Under the pieces are notes generated by a model. It saw nothing but the letters and a program-made list of their open reading frames with translations, was not told where the DNA came from and did not search any database. A stretch of 64,000 nucleotides of DNA from CAZYFH01 sp964646815. GTDB taxonomy: Bacteria > Acidobacteriota > Vicinamibacteria > Vicinamibacterales > UBA8438. The position numbers were made by a program, and so were the translations under genes. Positions 25,998 through 36,419 of the stretch are shown here, one piece after another. Positions within the stretch are counted from its first letter, which is position 1. Every line of letters starts with the position of its first letter. Location: assembly GCA_964646815.1 (NCBI GenBank), contig CAZYFH010000003.1, positions 1-64,000 of the forward strand, in the 5' to 3' direction.

Positions 25998-28211
25998 TCA
26001 CCGCAACCCCCAACGACGTCGCAATGACCATTCGGCCACCAGCGCGCCCACCAGCAGGAGGAAGACCCACGCGTTGTGCCATAGCAGCCGCACCCTTGGT
26101 TCGACATCCTCGGTCGGGACCCCGAGGACGAGCCGGGGCAACGCGGCAATGTCGTCGGGGGCGATGTATCGGCCCCCACCCGCCTCCGCCGTACGTCGGA
26201 GCGCCGCCTCATCCAGCCACGGGTTGGTCAGCTCCGCATCGGCTCCACCGACGAGAAACCAATCGCTCGCCGCTCCCAGCCGATCGCCCTGGTGATCAAC
26301 GACCGCCTCGACACGATAGATACCCGGGTCGCGAGGAGACAGCTCGGCACGGTACAGCCCCGTGCCACCGCCGGCGATCACGGGGCGCACGACCTCGGCG
26401 TCGCCAGCCGGGCCGGTCACCGTCACGACGGGCGCAGCGTCGAGGAGCGGCGTGTACTCAGCGTCGCCGACCCGCACGTCGAGGTACACGGCATCACCTG
26501 GCGCAGCACCCCCGCCAGTGGTCACGCTGATCGGGTCGGGCGCCGCGCCGCCGAGCCAGCGGGCGACCTGGCCCCAATAGGCCTCGTACGTCCGGTCGTC
26601 CGCCGGAAGTAGCATGCGCCATCGCCAGGCAGCGCGTCCGGCAAAGACCATCGTCCGGCCGCCACCGTATCGTTGCACGACGATCAGCGGCCGGACCTCG
26701 CTCGGCGGCTCGCCGGTGGTGACTGCCAGCACGCTCGCGCCAGGCTTAACGTCGCCCACACCGACGGCCCCGGCCAGGGCCGGCGCCCGCTGCCACCGCT
26801 CGCGGGTCCCATCGACGGTCGGCGCGAGCTGCATCATCGCGTGGTCGGCACCGTCCGCCGTCAGCATCAGATTGGTGTGGCCGCCCGCGCCGCGGTAGTC
26901 GCCCATCCGCGCTTGATCCACCAGCTCCACGGGCAGAGCGGCCTCGAGCGCGGAACCGGCCAACCCGTTTCGATCGAGTGTCGCCGCTCCCAGCAGCAAC
27001 AGACCGCCACCCCGATCAGCGACGAACGCGGCGGTCATCTCCAGCTGATCCGGCCGGAAGAACCCCGGTTCGATGTTGGCCAAAACCACGACGTCGTATC
27101 GAAACAGCGCCGCGCGCGTGTGCGGATAGCCTGTGGCCAGGGCCGGCGTGCGATCGGGATCGCCCTGCACGTAGTACGTATGTTCGCCACGGTCGTTCAA
27201 TCCCTTGCGCACGACGGCATCGAGCGAGATGCTCGGGTCGGCGAGCCAGACGCGCTTGAGAAAGCTGTGGTCGTGACCGGGCAAGCCCTCGATCATCAGC
27301 ACTCTTCGGGGCCGGCTCGGTGGCGGCACCAAAACGCTTCGGCGGTTGTTCTCGATCACGAGCTCACGCGGCTCCGTCGGCACCTCGATGGTGTAAAGCG
27401 TCGCGACATCGGGCTTGGGCGCCGCTCGAAACGTGAGGCGCACGGGCTGACCGTCACCCGGTGGAACCACACGCCGGACCTGAGACAGTGCCCCGTCCTC
27501 GAGAAGACGAAGCTCGAACGGAACGCTCCCGAAGCCGTGACTGATCGCCGAAACGTTGAGATCGATAAGCGAATCAGTGGTCGTCGCGTCCCCGGCCATG
27601 ACGGCCGTGACCTCACGGTCTGGCCCGGGCTGCGACGCACCGACGCCGATCGTGTAGAGCGGAACCTCCAACTCGCCAGCGGCGGCCACCGCCGCGCGGG
27701 CACCGGTCTCGCTGCCGTCCGAGATCACGACGATCCCAGCGACGCGACGTCCCCGATAACGCTCGTTGACCGCGTCAAGCGCGCCGGCGAGGTCGGTGCG
27801 CGGCGCGTCGGCCACCGCCGTCTCTAGCGCGACGTCGACGAGCGTGTCGCCAAACCCTAGCACGTCGACTGGTACGGTGGAGGCGAGCAGCGGAACAACT
27901 CGGTCACGAGCCAGGACGACGGCCTGCTCGATGCGTGAGCGGCCGGCCGCGTCAACGATGCGCATGCTTCGGGACAGGTCGAGCAGAACCGGGACCACGG
28001 CATCGCCGATCGGCTCCTGCTCCGTGCGCACCGGCTGGAAGAGCAGGAGGAGGAGCAGCAGCAACGCCGCCGCCCGCAAGCCGATGAGCGCGCCGCGCTC
28101 GGTGCGCGACAACGGCACCACCGGCTGGCGGTAGGCGACGTAACCGACGAGCACCGCCGCCGTGACCGCGACCACCGGTCCCCACCAGGACACGCCAGCG
28201 GCAAAGTACAT
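25998..28211 (-). CDS. VWA-domain membrane protein with glutamine-amidotransferase-like middle
   Basis: The 737-residue protein has two N-terminal helices (about 7-26 and 42-60), a von Willebrand A domain with the metal site DLSRSM (about 78-83), a middle region resembling class I amidotransferase folds (VLMIEGLPGHDHSFLKR, RGGGLLLLGAATLDRNG), and a final helix with basic tail. This is the standard partner of BatA-like and DUF58 proteins in MoxR operons. It is probably anchored in the membrane with the bulk in the periplasm. Confidence 0.75.
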   Translation of the reverse strand: MYFAAGVSWWGPVVAVTAAVLVGYVAYRQPVVPLSRTERGALIGLRAAALLLLLLLLFQPVRTEQEPIGDAVVPVLLDLSRSMRIVDAAGRSRIEQAVVLARDRVVPLLASTVPVDVLGFGDTLVDVALETAVADAPRTDLAGALDAVNERYRGRRVAGIVVISDGSETGARAAVAAAGELEVPLYTIGVGASQPGPDREVTAVMAGDATTTDSLIDLNVSAISHGFGSVPFELRLLEDGALSQVRRVVPPGDGQPVRLTFRAAPKPDVATLYTIEVPTEPRELVIENNRRSVLVPPPSRPRRVLMIEGLPGHDHSFLKRVWLADPSISLDAVVRKGLNDRGEHTYYVQGDPDRTPALATGYPHTRAALFRYDVVVLANIEPGFFRPDQLEMTAAFVADRGGGLLLLGAATLDRNGLAGSALEAALPVELVDQARMGDYRGAGGHTNLMLTADGADHAMMQLAPTVDGTRERWQRAPALAGAVGVGDVKPGASVLAVTTGEPPSEVRPLIVVQRYGGGRTMVFAGRAAWRWRMLLPADDRTYEAYWGQVARWLGGAAPDPISVTTGGGAAPGDAVYLDVRVGDAEYTPLLDAAPVVTVTGPAGDAEVVRPVIAGGGTGLYRAELSPRDPGIYRVEAVVDHQGDRLGAASDWFLVGGADAELTNPWLDEAALRRTAEAGGGRYIAPDDIAALPRLVLGVPTEDVEPRVRLLWHNAWVFLLLVGALVAEWSLRRRWGLR

Positions 28212-28227
28212 GCGTGCCGATGAGCTC

Positions 28228-31200
28228 CTAGGACGGCGGGCGCTCGGTCAGCGACCGGTAATATTGATCGACCAGCCCGCGGTAGCCTGCCGGGACACGC
28301 TCGTCAGCGCCGACGTGATGTCGGCCGTCGTGGTCGTCTGCGGCCCGCTCGAGTGACGCGGCCGCCTCGAACGCTTCGATGGCCAGTCGCAGGTCGTCCC
28401 GCAGACTCGCCCACTCCGCGAGGTCCTGCCGGGCCCCGTACGCCCCTGGCGCGGCAGCGCTGAACCAATGTTCGGCCCAGCGTTCCAGGTCCCGCTCGAT
28501 CGTCGGTCGTGCGTTGCGGACCCGGTCGAGCAACTCGGGCACCTCTGCGAGCTGTCGCGACAGCTGCTCTTGCAGCGCACCCAACGACACGCCCGCTCCG
28601 GGGCTTCCGGGCAACGACCGCGACGACCCGAGGCCGTCCGAACCCGGACGCGGGTCGACCCCGCGGGGTCCGTCCGCCGCATCGTCGGGCGCTGCCCGCG
28701 CGGCGCGCGCCCCGCCCTCCTCCGGAGCAGCGCCGACACCCGCGTCGGCCAAATGCTCGAGCTGCCGCTCGATCTCGTCGAGCCGGTGCCGGAGAGCGCG
28801 CGCCGCGTCGAGCTCCGCGGAGAGCCGCCGAGCCTCGGCCGTGCCGACGTCAGTGGCCGTCCGCAGCCTCCCGGCAACCCCGCGCAAGACGTCAGCGAGG
28901 GCGTCGTCCACGGCGGCGATCGCCTCGAGATCACGACCGCTCACGGGACGGTCGCCCGGTGTGGACAGGTCCCGAAGCCGGTCGGCCAGGCCACGCATCC
29001 GCGCGCCCGGCTCCTCCCGCTCCAGCTCACCGGCCACGATGGTCAGCGCCTCCCGCGCGTCCCCGGTCGCCGACCGCAGGAGTTCACTGACGTCGGCCGC
29101 GAGGGTATCCGTGCGGCGCGCGAGCTGGTCGCGATCCTCTGCAAGGCGGTCCCTCGCGTCACGTCCAGACGGTCCGACGTCCGTCTGCCGTGTTTCGGAT
29201 GCCATCCGGCGCTGGGCATCGGCCAGCTGCTGCGCCTCCAGTTGGAGCGCCCCGAGCGCCGCCCGACCGCCGCGGTCCGACGCGCGGCTCAACCGGCGCT
29301 CCAGATCGCGAAACTGTCCGACGGTTTCCTGTCCCGCATCGGCCGCGGCCGACAGATCGCGGCGTCGCAGCGCGCTCAGCGCGCGCCGCATCGCGTCGCT
29401 GACCCCGTTTCCGCCCCCCTCGCCGCTATGACCGGTCTGTCCCGTCGGTCCCGCCTGACGCTCGCGTCTCAACTGCCGCTCGAGATCGGCCATCTGCTCT
29501 CGCAGCTCGTTCTGCTCACGGGTCAAACGCTCGAGCCGGCGCCGGAACTCCTGTGCGTTAAGCGCCGCCTCGGTGTCGGCCAGCTCTGTCTGTTCCTGAT
29601 TCAGGCGGGTCTGACGCTCGGCCAGCTCTCGCAGGCGGCGGAGCGCCTTGCTCTCCTCGGCCGCACGGGAGGCCGCGGCCGGAGCATGATCCTCGTAGTT
29701 GGTTTCCTGCTCGCGTCGCAGTTCGCGATCGAAGAGCGCGGAAAGGTCTTCCCGGGCTTGCGTGGCCCCCGACTGCGCGCCCTGGTTGGCCTGCTGCGAC
29801 GACACCCGGGTCCGTCGGATCTCCGCCTGCACCCGGAGCAGCTGGTTCAGTGCTTCCATCTCTGGCGGGATGGCCAGACGGGCATCACCGGCCCGCAATG
29901 CCGCTGCGGCCTCACCCATCGCCTCTACGGCGAGTGCCATGGCGTCGGTGTCCGGCGCTACTCCTCCAGTGGGTGTCACCACCTCGGTCTCGCGACCCCG
30001 CCCCTTCATCCGATCAGCCGTGCGAGCGGCCGCGCTCTGCAACTCGCCCTGCGCGTCGGCCACCGCCGAAAGGTCCCCACCATGCGCGGCGCCAGGTCCC
30101 TCACGGTCGAGCCGCCAGGTGGCCACGATGATCTGCTTCTGCACCCGCACGAAATCGCCTATCTCACCCGCGTCAGCGGCCGACGCCGACTGGCTCGGCG
30201 CCTCCTCGAACTCGCGATCAAACGGACGCACCTCGAGGAAGAAGATGTCGCTTCGTGACTCGCGAGCGTCCCGGCTCGCGTTCGTGTCTCGCGCGCGCAC
30301 GTAGTAGCTAATGAAGTCGCCGGGGACTACGCCGAGGTCCTCGGCGTAGATCATATGGGTGCCGGTGGCGCGCCGCGCGCGCGGGCCGGCACGGAGGTCG
30401 ATGCTGCGCGTGTCTCGCCCGACCACGGCATACACCAGATCGAACCGCTCGATGCCGAAATCGTCTTCCGCTCGCGCCTCGATGACTGCTTCCTCTAGCC
30501 GGGTGATCTCGCGGTCGCCGGTCGGCCGCAGGATCTCGACGATCGGGGGGCGGTCGAACACCGCGCGCACGAAATAGTCAACGTCGCCTGGGGAGGCCAG
30601 CCCATCACTGTCGACCAGCACGACGCGATAGGTGTCGTCCGTCTGGACCTCGAAGGACGCGGCCCAATGCCGCGCTCCCTCCGGACCCAGCTCGAGCACG
30701 TCGCCACCCGCCATGCGCAATGCGCCGCGCTGGACCGGCGCGTCGGCCACGACCGTCACGGTCACCTCGGTCCCCTCGGGCGCATAGATGTCGCCACCAT
30801 CCGTTTCGACGCGCGGCAACAGGCCAGTAAACGCCGGATACCGATAGGTGACGTCGATCCGCTCGACCGACGGCGGGACGAGGGCCGTCACCCCGTACTC
30901 GTCCGAACGCAGCGTCGCCGCGCTGACCGAGTACGTAAAGCTGTCGTCGACCGACGGGATCTCGACACGGTACGCGCCGTCCAGTGCGCGCATGGCGAGC
31001 ACCTCGGCACCGCCATCGGCGTGCGTGACGGTCACGGCTGGAAGCGAGCGGGCGGGTGCGCCGAACGTCTCGGCGAGGCGCGCGCGGATTTCAAGCCGCT
31101 CCCCCCTCACGACGCGCGCGTCGCCAGGCTCGACCTCGAGGGTCGCGCTATACGGAAAGGCGTGTAGCCACGTGCTGCGCGCGACGCGGTCGATCGAGCT

Positions 31201-31695
31201 GAACCCCAACGCGACGGCGGCCAGCAGCGACGCAACGGCCACGGACCCGCGCACGATGGACCGGCGGATGTGGCGGGTCGCCACGACTCGGTCGAGGTCG
31301 ACGTCGCGGGTGCTCACGACCGCATCCCCCAGGACGAGCTCACGAAACGGCGATGCCGCGCTGGTCGCCACGGCCGTCGCACTCGCAATGCGGTCTTCGA
31401 TCTCGGGACAGCGCTCCTCGACGAAACGCGCGAGTTGGCGGTCGGTCGGCGCCCGGCGCAACGGCCAGAGGGTACGGACGGCGAACGCGATCGCCGCCAG
31501 GGCTGCCATGTTGCCGAGGAGAATCAGCTGGAGATCGGCAGGCTCTACGAGGCGGTCGACACCGACCACTAGCAGAAGCCCAGCCAGGGTGACGCCCGCG
31601 GCCCGTGCGGTCGCGCGCATCACAACCATCGTCCACCAACGCCGCCGCACCGCTCCGATGAAGCGCCGGAGCTCGCTCAGATAGACGTCGGCCAC
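28228..31695 (-). CDS. Large DUF4175-like membrane protein with long coiled coil
   Basis: The 1155-residue protein has three N-terminal hydrophobic helices (about 26-45, 52-75, 145-165), then Ig-like beta modules (about 190-420), and a long, Arg/Glu/Gln-rich coiled-coil region (about 560-1080; for example RRLRELAERQTRLNQEQTEL). The layout matches DUF4175/TIGR02302 proteins found beside MoxR, DUF58 and VWA genes. It probably forms a scaffold across the periplasm. The exact function is unknown. Confidence 0.72.
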   Translation of the reverse strand: MADVYLSELRRFIGAVRRRWWTMVVMRATARAAGVTLAGLLLVVGVDRLVEPADLQLILLGNMAALAAIAFAVRTLWPLRRAPTDRQLARFVEERCPEIEDRIASATAVATSAASPFRELVLGDAVVSTRDVDLDRVVATRHIRRSIVRGSVAVASLLAAVALGFSSIDRVARSTWLHAFPYSATLEVEPGDARVVRGERLEIRARLAETFGAPARSLPAVTVTHADGGAEVLAMRALDGAYRVEIPSVDDSFTYSVSAATLRSDEYGVTALVPPSVERIDVTYRYPAFTGLLPRVETDGGDIYAPEGTEVTVTVVADAPVQRGALRMAGGDVLELGPEGARHWAASFEVQTDDTYRVVLVDSDGLASPGDVDYFVRAVFDRPPIVEILRPTGDREITRLEEAVIEARAEDDFGIERFDLVYAVVGRDTRSIDLRAGPRARRATGTHMIYAEDLGVVPGDFISYYVRARDTNASRDARESRSDIFFLEVRPFDREFEEAPSQSASAADAGEIGDFVRVQKQIIVATWRLDREGPGAAHGGDLSAVADAQGELQSAAARTADRMKGRGRETEVVTPTGGVAPDTDAMALAVEAMGEAAAALRAGDARLAIPPEMEALNQLLRVQAEIRRTRVSSQQANQGAQSGATQAREDLSALFDRELRREQETNYEDHAPAAASRAAEESKALRRLRELAERQTRLNQEQTELADTEAALNAQEFRRRLERLTREQNELREQMADLERQLRRERQAGPTGQTGHSGEGGGNGVSDAMRRALSALRRRDLSAAADAGQETVGQFRDLERRLSRASDRGGRAALGALQLEAQQLADAQRRMASETRQTDVGPSGRDARDRLAEDRDQLARRTDTLAADVSELLRSATGDAREALTIVAGELEREEPGARMRGLADRLRDLSTPGDRPVSGRDLEAIAAVDDALADVLRGVAGRLRTATDVGTAEARRLSAELDAARALRHRLDEIERQLEHLADAGVGAAPEEGGARAARAAPDDAADGPRGVDPRPGSDGLGSSRSLPGSPGAGVSLGALQEQLSRQLAEVPELLDRVRNARPTIERDLERWAEHWFSAAAPGAYGARQDLAEWASLRDDLRLAIEAFEAAASLERAADDHDGRHHVGADERVPAGYRGLVDQYYRSLTERPPS

Positions 31696-31702
31696 AAATA
31701 CA

Positions 31703-33565
31703 TTATGCCATCGTGCGGCTCAGCCACGTCTCGGCTGCCAACACGATGAGCGCCGCGATCAGCGCGTACCACCAGTAGGACTGCTCGGCCTCCTGGCGGG
31801 TCTCCTCGCGGTGCGGGTCCGTCGCGGACCGACTGCTGAATGCCCGCGGATCAAGCCGCTCCACGAAAGCCTCGCGCGCGATCGGTGTGGGATCCGACTC
31901 CCGCGGGTCGACGTTGATGACCATCGGGTGTCCCGATCCGGGCCGGGTCGCCGGACCCGGCACGCGCGACACCCCTGGCGGCACGTCGGCGACGACGACG
32001 TCCCACGGGCGTCGGCGCGTCCCGACCAGGTAGCTCGCCACCTCCTGAACGAACGGCACGTAGCCAGGTCGACGGGGGAAGTCGTTCCACGCGTTATTCA
32101 GATCGGTGGCGAGCACGAGCGCGCGACCCACACCGACGTCGTACTCGACCAGCGCCGGCGCACCATCGTCGAACCGGGCGAGCACGCGTGCGCCGTCGGT
32201 CTCGGTGATCAGCACCGCGCGGTCGACCCGGACCTCACTGAGTATCCCCACCTGCTCACCGAATGCCCGGAAGATAGGGTGGCGTGTCTCTGTGACCGAC
32301 CAGCGACGACGCACCGTCGTCGCGGGGTCAAGCGCGAGCTGGCGGGCATCGCCCAACGCGTCGCCGACGATGGCTGGGTCGAGGCGCGGACCTGCCACGA
32401 TAAGCAGACCACCACCCGCTTCCACGAACGCGGCGAGTCGCTCACGTCCGCGCCGGTCCAGGCCATCGGTCGCCAGGAGCACGACGCCCGTCGTGTCGTC
32501 CCAGACCCTCGCCTCGAGCGACGACACTGCGCCTGGTGTCCGCGGGTCGAGTGCAAATCGGCTCCCGTTCGTCCCAACCCGGAGGGCCCGATCGAGAAAG
32601 AACGCCGCTTCGTCGAGACGGCCGTCGCTGACGATCGCCAGCAATCGGTCAGGTTCTGGCGGATCCAGCATCGTGTAGCGACGGTCATCCCAGGCGTACC
32701 CCTCGTGGTCGTCGACCGCAATGACCGCGACGCCGACGGGCGGCGCGACGGTGTCGAAGACGATGTCCGTCTGGCCGGGCTCGAGCATCACCGAGCGTTG
32801 GTCCAACGTGACCCCGTCTACGGAAAGCGAGACGACCGCCTGCCGAGGCATATCAGCGGCATTGAGCACGACCGCTGTGAACCCTGTCGCCTTCCGCTCA
32901 AGCGCGGTGACGGCGCGGTTCGTGCGGACCGGCTCGACGGTCGCGATCTCGACCTCGACCCCAGCGGGCACGGCGACACGGGCGGCAGCGTCCCAGCCTG
33001 CCCGTTGCAGGTCGGTCACGACGACGATGGTGCCGTCGCGCGCTCCGATCAGCTCCCCGGCCGCGATCAACGCCGGGCCGTATCGCGTCGCACCCGGCGT
33101 CGCCGTGAGACCCGCGGCAATGGTCGTTGCCGTCTCACGGTTGGCCGTCGGCTCCTGGACGACCTCGGCCGTGTCGTCGAACGCCACGACCGCCACGAGA
33201 TGACCAGACGGCGCGGCGGCCACCGCGTCCTTGGCCAGCTCGCGCGCACGCGCAAGCTGGCCGGGAGCCGACATGCTCAGCGACCGATCGACGGCGACCA
33301 CCGTCATCGCCCGGCTAAGATTCGATCGATCGATAAACGGCCGCGCGAACGCCACCGCCAGCAGTAACAGCGCCGCCACCCGCAGCGCCAGGAGTAAGAG
33401 CTCCCGCAGACGGCGCCAGCGCGCCTCGGTGACCGGGGCGCGGTTGAGGAGGCGAACATCGCTGAACGCGACACGCGGGGCGAGATCGCGCTTCCGAAGA
33501 TGCAAGATGATCGGGATCGCGGCGGTGAGCGCGCCCAGCAGGAACACCGGAAAGAGGAACGACAT
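31703..33565 (-). CDS. BatA-like VWA membrane protein
   Basis: The 620-residue protein opens with the N-terminal double-transmembrane BatA domain (FPVFLLGALTAAIPIILHL and a second helix at about 58-78). A VWA domain follows with VVAVDRSLSMS as the metal site, and a C-terminal helix (YWWYALIAALIVLAAETW). BatA-type proteins work with MoxR ATPases in envelope stress or the assembly of complexes. The gaps to its neighbours are six and seven bases. Confidence 0.82.
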   Translation of the reverse strand: MSFLFPVFLLGALTAAIPIILHLRKRDLAPRVAFSDVRLLNRAPVTEARWRRLRELLLLALRVAALLLLAVAFARPFIDRSNLSRAMTVVAVDRSLSMSAPGQLARARELAKDAVAAAPSGHLVAVVAFDDTAEVVQEPTANRETATTIAAGLTATPGATRYGPALIAAGELIGARDGTIVVVTDLQRAGWDAAARVAVPAGVEVEIATVEPVRTNRAVTALERKATGFTAVVLNAADMPRQAVVSLSVDGVTLDQRSVMLEPGQTDIVFDTVAPPVGVAVIAVDDHEGYAWDDRRYTMLDPPEPDRLLAIVSDGRLDEAAFFLDRALRVGTNGSRFALDPRTPGAVSSLEARVWDDTTGVVLLATDGLDRRGRERLAAFVEAGGGLLIVAGPRLDPAIVGDALGDARQLALDPATTVRRRWSVTETRHPIFRAFGEQVGILSEVRVDRAVLITETDGARVLARFDDGAPALVEYDVGVGRALVLATDLNNAWNDFPRRPGYVPFVQEVASYLVGTRRRPWDVVVADVPPGVSRVPGPATRPGSGHPMVINVDPRESDPTPIAREAFVERLDPRAFSSRSATDPHREETRQEAEQSYWWYALIAALIVLAAETWLSRTMA

Positions 33566-33571
33566 CGACCC

Positions 33572-34486
33572 TCAGTGGAGTTTCGCGCGCGTGGCGAGAT
33601 ACGACCGGAGCGCGACATCGAGCGGCTTCGACGTGTCGACCAGGCAGTAGTCGATGTTTGCAAGGCCCAACTCGCGCTGGTAGACGGCCATGAGATCTTG
33701 CATCGCCTTGAGGTACGGTTCGCGCAGGAGCGAGGAAACACCAGTCACCTCCGCGTCGGTCTCGAGGTCGCGAAACCGCGTGGCGCGCTCGAACGGGAAG
33801 GTCAGCTCGGCGGGGTCGAGCACGTGGAACACGATGACGTCGGTTCCTCGAAATCGGAGGTGGCGCAAGCCGCGCACGACGGTGTCCGGATCGTCGAGCA
33901 GGTCGGAGATGACCACCACCATCCCCCGCCGGCTCAACGCATCGGCGAGGCGATTGAGCGGTGTGGCGACGTTGGACCGTCGTCCCGGTCGCAGCTGGTC
34001 GAGCGTCACCAGGATCCGCGTGAGGTGGCCGGGGCGTGCGCTCACCGGCACGTTGGCGATGATCGCGTCGTCGAATGTGACGAGCCCGACGGCGTCGCGC
34101 TGCCGATGCATCAGATACGCGAGGGACGCGGCGAGATAGGCGCCGTATTCGCGCTTGGTCACGCCGTCGTCGTCTGACCGAAAGCTCATCGACCCGGACA
34201 CGTCCAGCAGGATGCGACAGTCGAGGTTGGTCTCCTCCTCGAACTTCTTGACATAGAAGCGGTCGCTCCGCCCGTAGACCTTCCAGTCGATCGTCGACAG
34301 GTCGTCGCCCGGCATGTATTGCCGATACTCGGAGAACTCGACACTGAATCCTTTGTAGGGGCTGCGGTGGAGGCCGATGAGAAAGCCCTCGACGATAGTG
34401 CGGGCCCGCAGCTCCATCGAGCTAATGCGTGCGACGACCTTCGGGTCGAGGTAGCGGAGCTCGTTGGGACGCGCGGCCGTGACCAT
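33572..34486 (-). CDS. DUF58 protein (VWA-like MoxR partner)
   Basis: The 304-residue protein shows the DUF58 core GEFRQYMPGDD-like segment (FSEYRQYMPGDDLSTIDWKV) and a VWA-like LLDVSGSMSF. DUF58 proteins are near-universal neighbours of MoxR ATPases, acting as adaptors. It lies nine bases after moxR. Confidence 0.9.
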   Translation of the reverse strand: MVTAARPNELRYLDPKVVARISSMELRARTIVEGFLIGLHRSPYKGFSVEFSEYRQYMPGDDLSTIDWKVYGRSDRFYVKKFEEETNLDCRILLDVSGSMSFRSDDDGVTKREYGAYLAASLAYLMHRQRDAVGLVTFDDAIIANVPVSARPGHLTRILVTLDQLRPGRRSNVATPLNRLADALSRRGMVVVISDLLDDPDTVVRGLRHLRFRGTDVIVFHVLDPAELTFPFERATRFRDLETDAEVTGVSSLLREPYLKAMQDLMAVYQRELGLANIDYCLVDTSKPLDVALRSYLATRAKLH

Positions 34487-34495
34487 CGCTCGATG

Positions 34496-35506
34496 CTAGA
34501 GGCCGCTCGCCGGCGCCGACACCGACTCCACCAGGCGCTGGATGACGGCTTCCGCATCGACACCCTCGGACTCAGCGTAGAAGTTAGTCACGATGCGGTG
34601 CCGCAGTGTCGGTGCCGCGAGCGCGCGAATGTCGTTGATCGATACGTGATAGCGGCCATGCATCAGCGCGCGGGCCTTGCCGCCCAGCACGAGCGCCTGC
34701 GACGCGCGGATGCCGGCCCCCCACTTGACCCACTCCTGCACGAACTGCGGCGTATGGGCACGTCCGGGGCGTGACGCATCGACGAGGCGAACCGCATAGC
34801 GAGCCACCTCATCGGCCACCACCACCTGCCGGACCAGCCGCTGGAACTCCAGGATGTCATCACCCGCCATGATGCGGTCAGGCCGTGCGGTCTCGTTCGA
34901 GGTGGTCGTGGTTACAACGCTGACCTCGTCATCTTCCGAAAGGTAGGTCACGATGATGTTGAACATGAATCGCGAGAGCTGCGCTTCCGGGAGCGGATAC
35001 GTGCCCTCGAGCTCGATCGGGTTCTGGGTCGCGAGCACGAGGAACGGCCGTTCGAGATCGTAGGTGCGACCCGCGGTGGTGACGTGGTACTCCTCCATCG
35101 CCTCGAGCAGCGCGGCCTGGGTCTTGGGCGGGGTTCGGTTGATCTCGTCGGCCAGGATGATCTGCGCGAACACGGGCCCCTTGACGAATGTCAACTCGCG
35201 ATGACCGCCGGCCTCCTCGATGATCTCGGTACCGGTAATGTCGGCGGGCATCAGATCGGGCGTGAACTGGATCCGCTTGAACGTCAAGTGGAGCACCTCA
35301 GCCAGCGTCTTGATGAGCAGGGTCTTGGCCAGCCCGGGCACCCCCGTGATGAGGCAGTGCCCCCCGGTAAAGAGCGCTGTCAGCACGAGGTCGATAACGT
35401 CCTCCTGTCCGACGATGACCTTGCGCAGCTCAACAAGAATGTCCTCCCGGCCTTGCATGACCCTTTCGGCCACTCCGGCCGAACTCGACATCGACTCTGT
35501 CACCAT
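34496..35506 (-). CDS. moxR: MoxR-family AAA+ ATPase
   Basis: The 336-residue protein has Walker A GVPGLAKT, Walker B ILADEINR, and the MoxR stretch TQNPIELEGTYPLPEAQLSRF. MoxR ATPases act as chaperones that insert cofactors or remodel VWA-domain partners, here the DUF58, BatA-like and VWA products of the same operon. The start is ATG 35506. Confidence 0.93.
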   Translation of the reverse strand: MVTESMSSSAGVAERVMQGREDILVELRKVIVGQEDVIDLVLTALFTGGHCLITGVPGLAKTLLIKTLAEVLHLTFKRIQFTPDLMPADITGTEIIEEAGGHRELTFVKGPVFAQIILADEINRTPPKTQAALLEAMEEYHVTTAGRTYDLERPFLVLATQNPIELEGTYPLPEAQLSRFMFNIIVTYLSEDDEVSVVTTTTSNETARPDRIMAGDDILEFQRLVRQVVVADEVARYAVRLVDASRPGRAHTPQFVQEWVKWGAGIRASQALVLGGKARALMHGRYHVSINDIRALAAPTLRHRIVTNFYAESEGVDAEAVIQRLVESVSAPASGL

Positions 35507-35549
35507 GCGGTCCGATACCCGGCCAGCGCGCTGCCCGCTGCGCCGGCGC

Positions 35550-36419
35550 TCAGTGGGTGAGCGCGTAGACGACCTCGTTGATGAACATGCGATACGACTG
35601 GGCGGTGTACTGGATGTACCGGGGGTACTCCTCGGCGTTGGACCACTCCCACCCGTCACCCATGTCCGTGTTGAAGTTGGCCAGCACCATCGCCCGCCCG
35701 TCGTCGTCGAGGATGGCACGGAGCCGAGGCTCGAACCCGCCCTTCTCCCACGTGACGCCGTTAAAAAACGACCCGAGTCCGGGTATCTGCGGGTAGGCGT
35801 CGAGCTGATAGAAGCAGCTGAAGATGGGATGCGCCGGTGTCAGGTCGATGATCTCACGATCAGGAAACACTCGCGCCATCTGCCGGCGGAATAGATCCCA
35901 CTCGACCGGACCGTGAAAGTCGTCAAATGTGGCGGTCCCGCCGCGCAGCAGGAACTCCCGGACGATGCCGACCTCGGCGTCAGTGAACTCGATGTTGGCG
36001 GGCTCGACGAAGTAGATCCACGGCAGCTCCCAGAGACGCTCGTCCGACAACCCGAGAATGACCGGCTCGTTGACCATGACCGTTGTCACACGGCCCATGC
36101 GACGGCTCAGATTCTGCTCCGCCGCGGGCGCGTCGATCGCCCAGGGGTCGCTCCAGTAGGTGCGGCGGAACTGCGCAAGCCGATCGGGCGGCGAGCTGTA
36201 GCGAATCCTCGCGAATGTCCACTCCAGACCGGTGAGCACTGCGTTCCGGATCGGATCGATCGTCTCCGTCGGTTCCAGCGGGGTGGGCGGCTCGAGGCGG
36301 ACCTGGGCGAGAACTGCTGGACCCAGCAGCCCGGCCAGCACCGTTGCGGCAACCAGGCCACACGGGCGGGCCCCACCGCCGGTTCCACCTCTCGCCTCGC
36401 GCCGCGGGTGTCTCGTCAC
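35550..36419 (-). CDS. DUF4159 domain protein, exported
   Basis: The 289-residue protein has a hydrophobic signal (LVAATVLAGLLGPAVLAQ) and the DUF4159 body: FARIRYSSPPDRL, FLLRGGTATFDDFHGP, THPIF-like TPAHPIFSCFYQL and the C-terminal YTAQSYRMFINEVVYAL. The fold resembles a class I amidotransferase without its catalytic site. The ATG overlaps the preceding TPR gene's stop (ATGA-type, four bases). Confidence 0.83.
   Translation of the reverse strand: MTRHPRREARGGTGGGARPCGLVAATVLAGLLGPAVLAQVRLEPPTPLEPTETIDPIRNAVLTGLEWTFARIRYSSPPDRLAQFRRTYWSDPWAIDAPAAEQNLSRRMGRVTTVMVNEPVILGLSDERLWELPWIYFVEPANIEFTDAEVGIVREFLLRGGTATFDDFHGPVEWDLFRRQMARVFPDREIIDLTPAHPIFSCFYQLDAYPQIPGLGSFFNGVTWEKGGFEPRLRAILDDDGRAMVLANFNTDMGDGWEWSNAEEYPRYIQYTAQSYRMFINEVVYALTH

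Noticed and set aside
28468..30258. A 596-codon plus-strand open frame opposite the DUF4175-like gene
   Set aside because: It is antisense to a long coiled-coil gene with clear codon-level coherence. The antisense product is Arg/Gly/Leu-rich with no motif.
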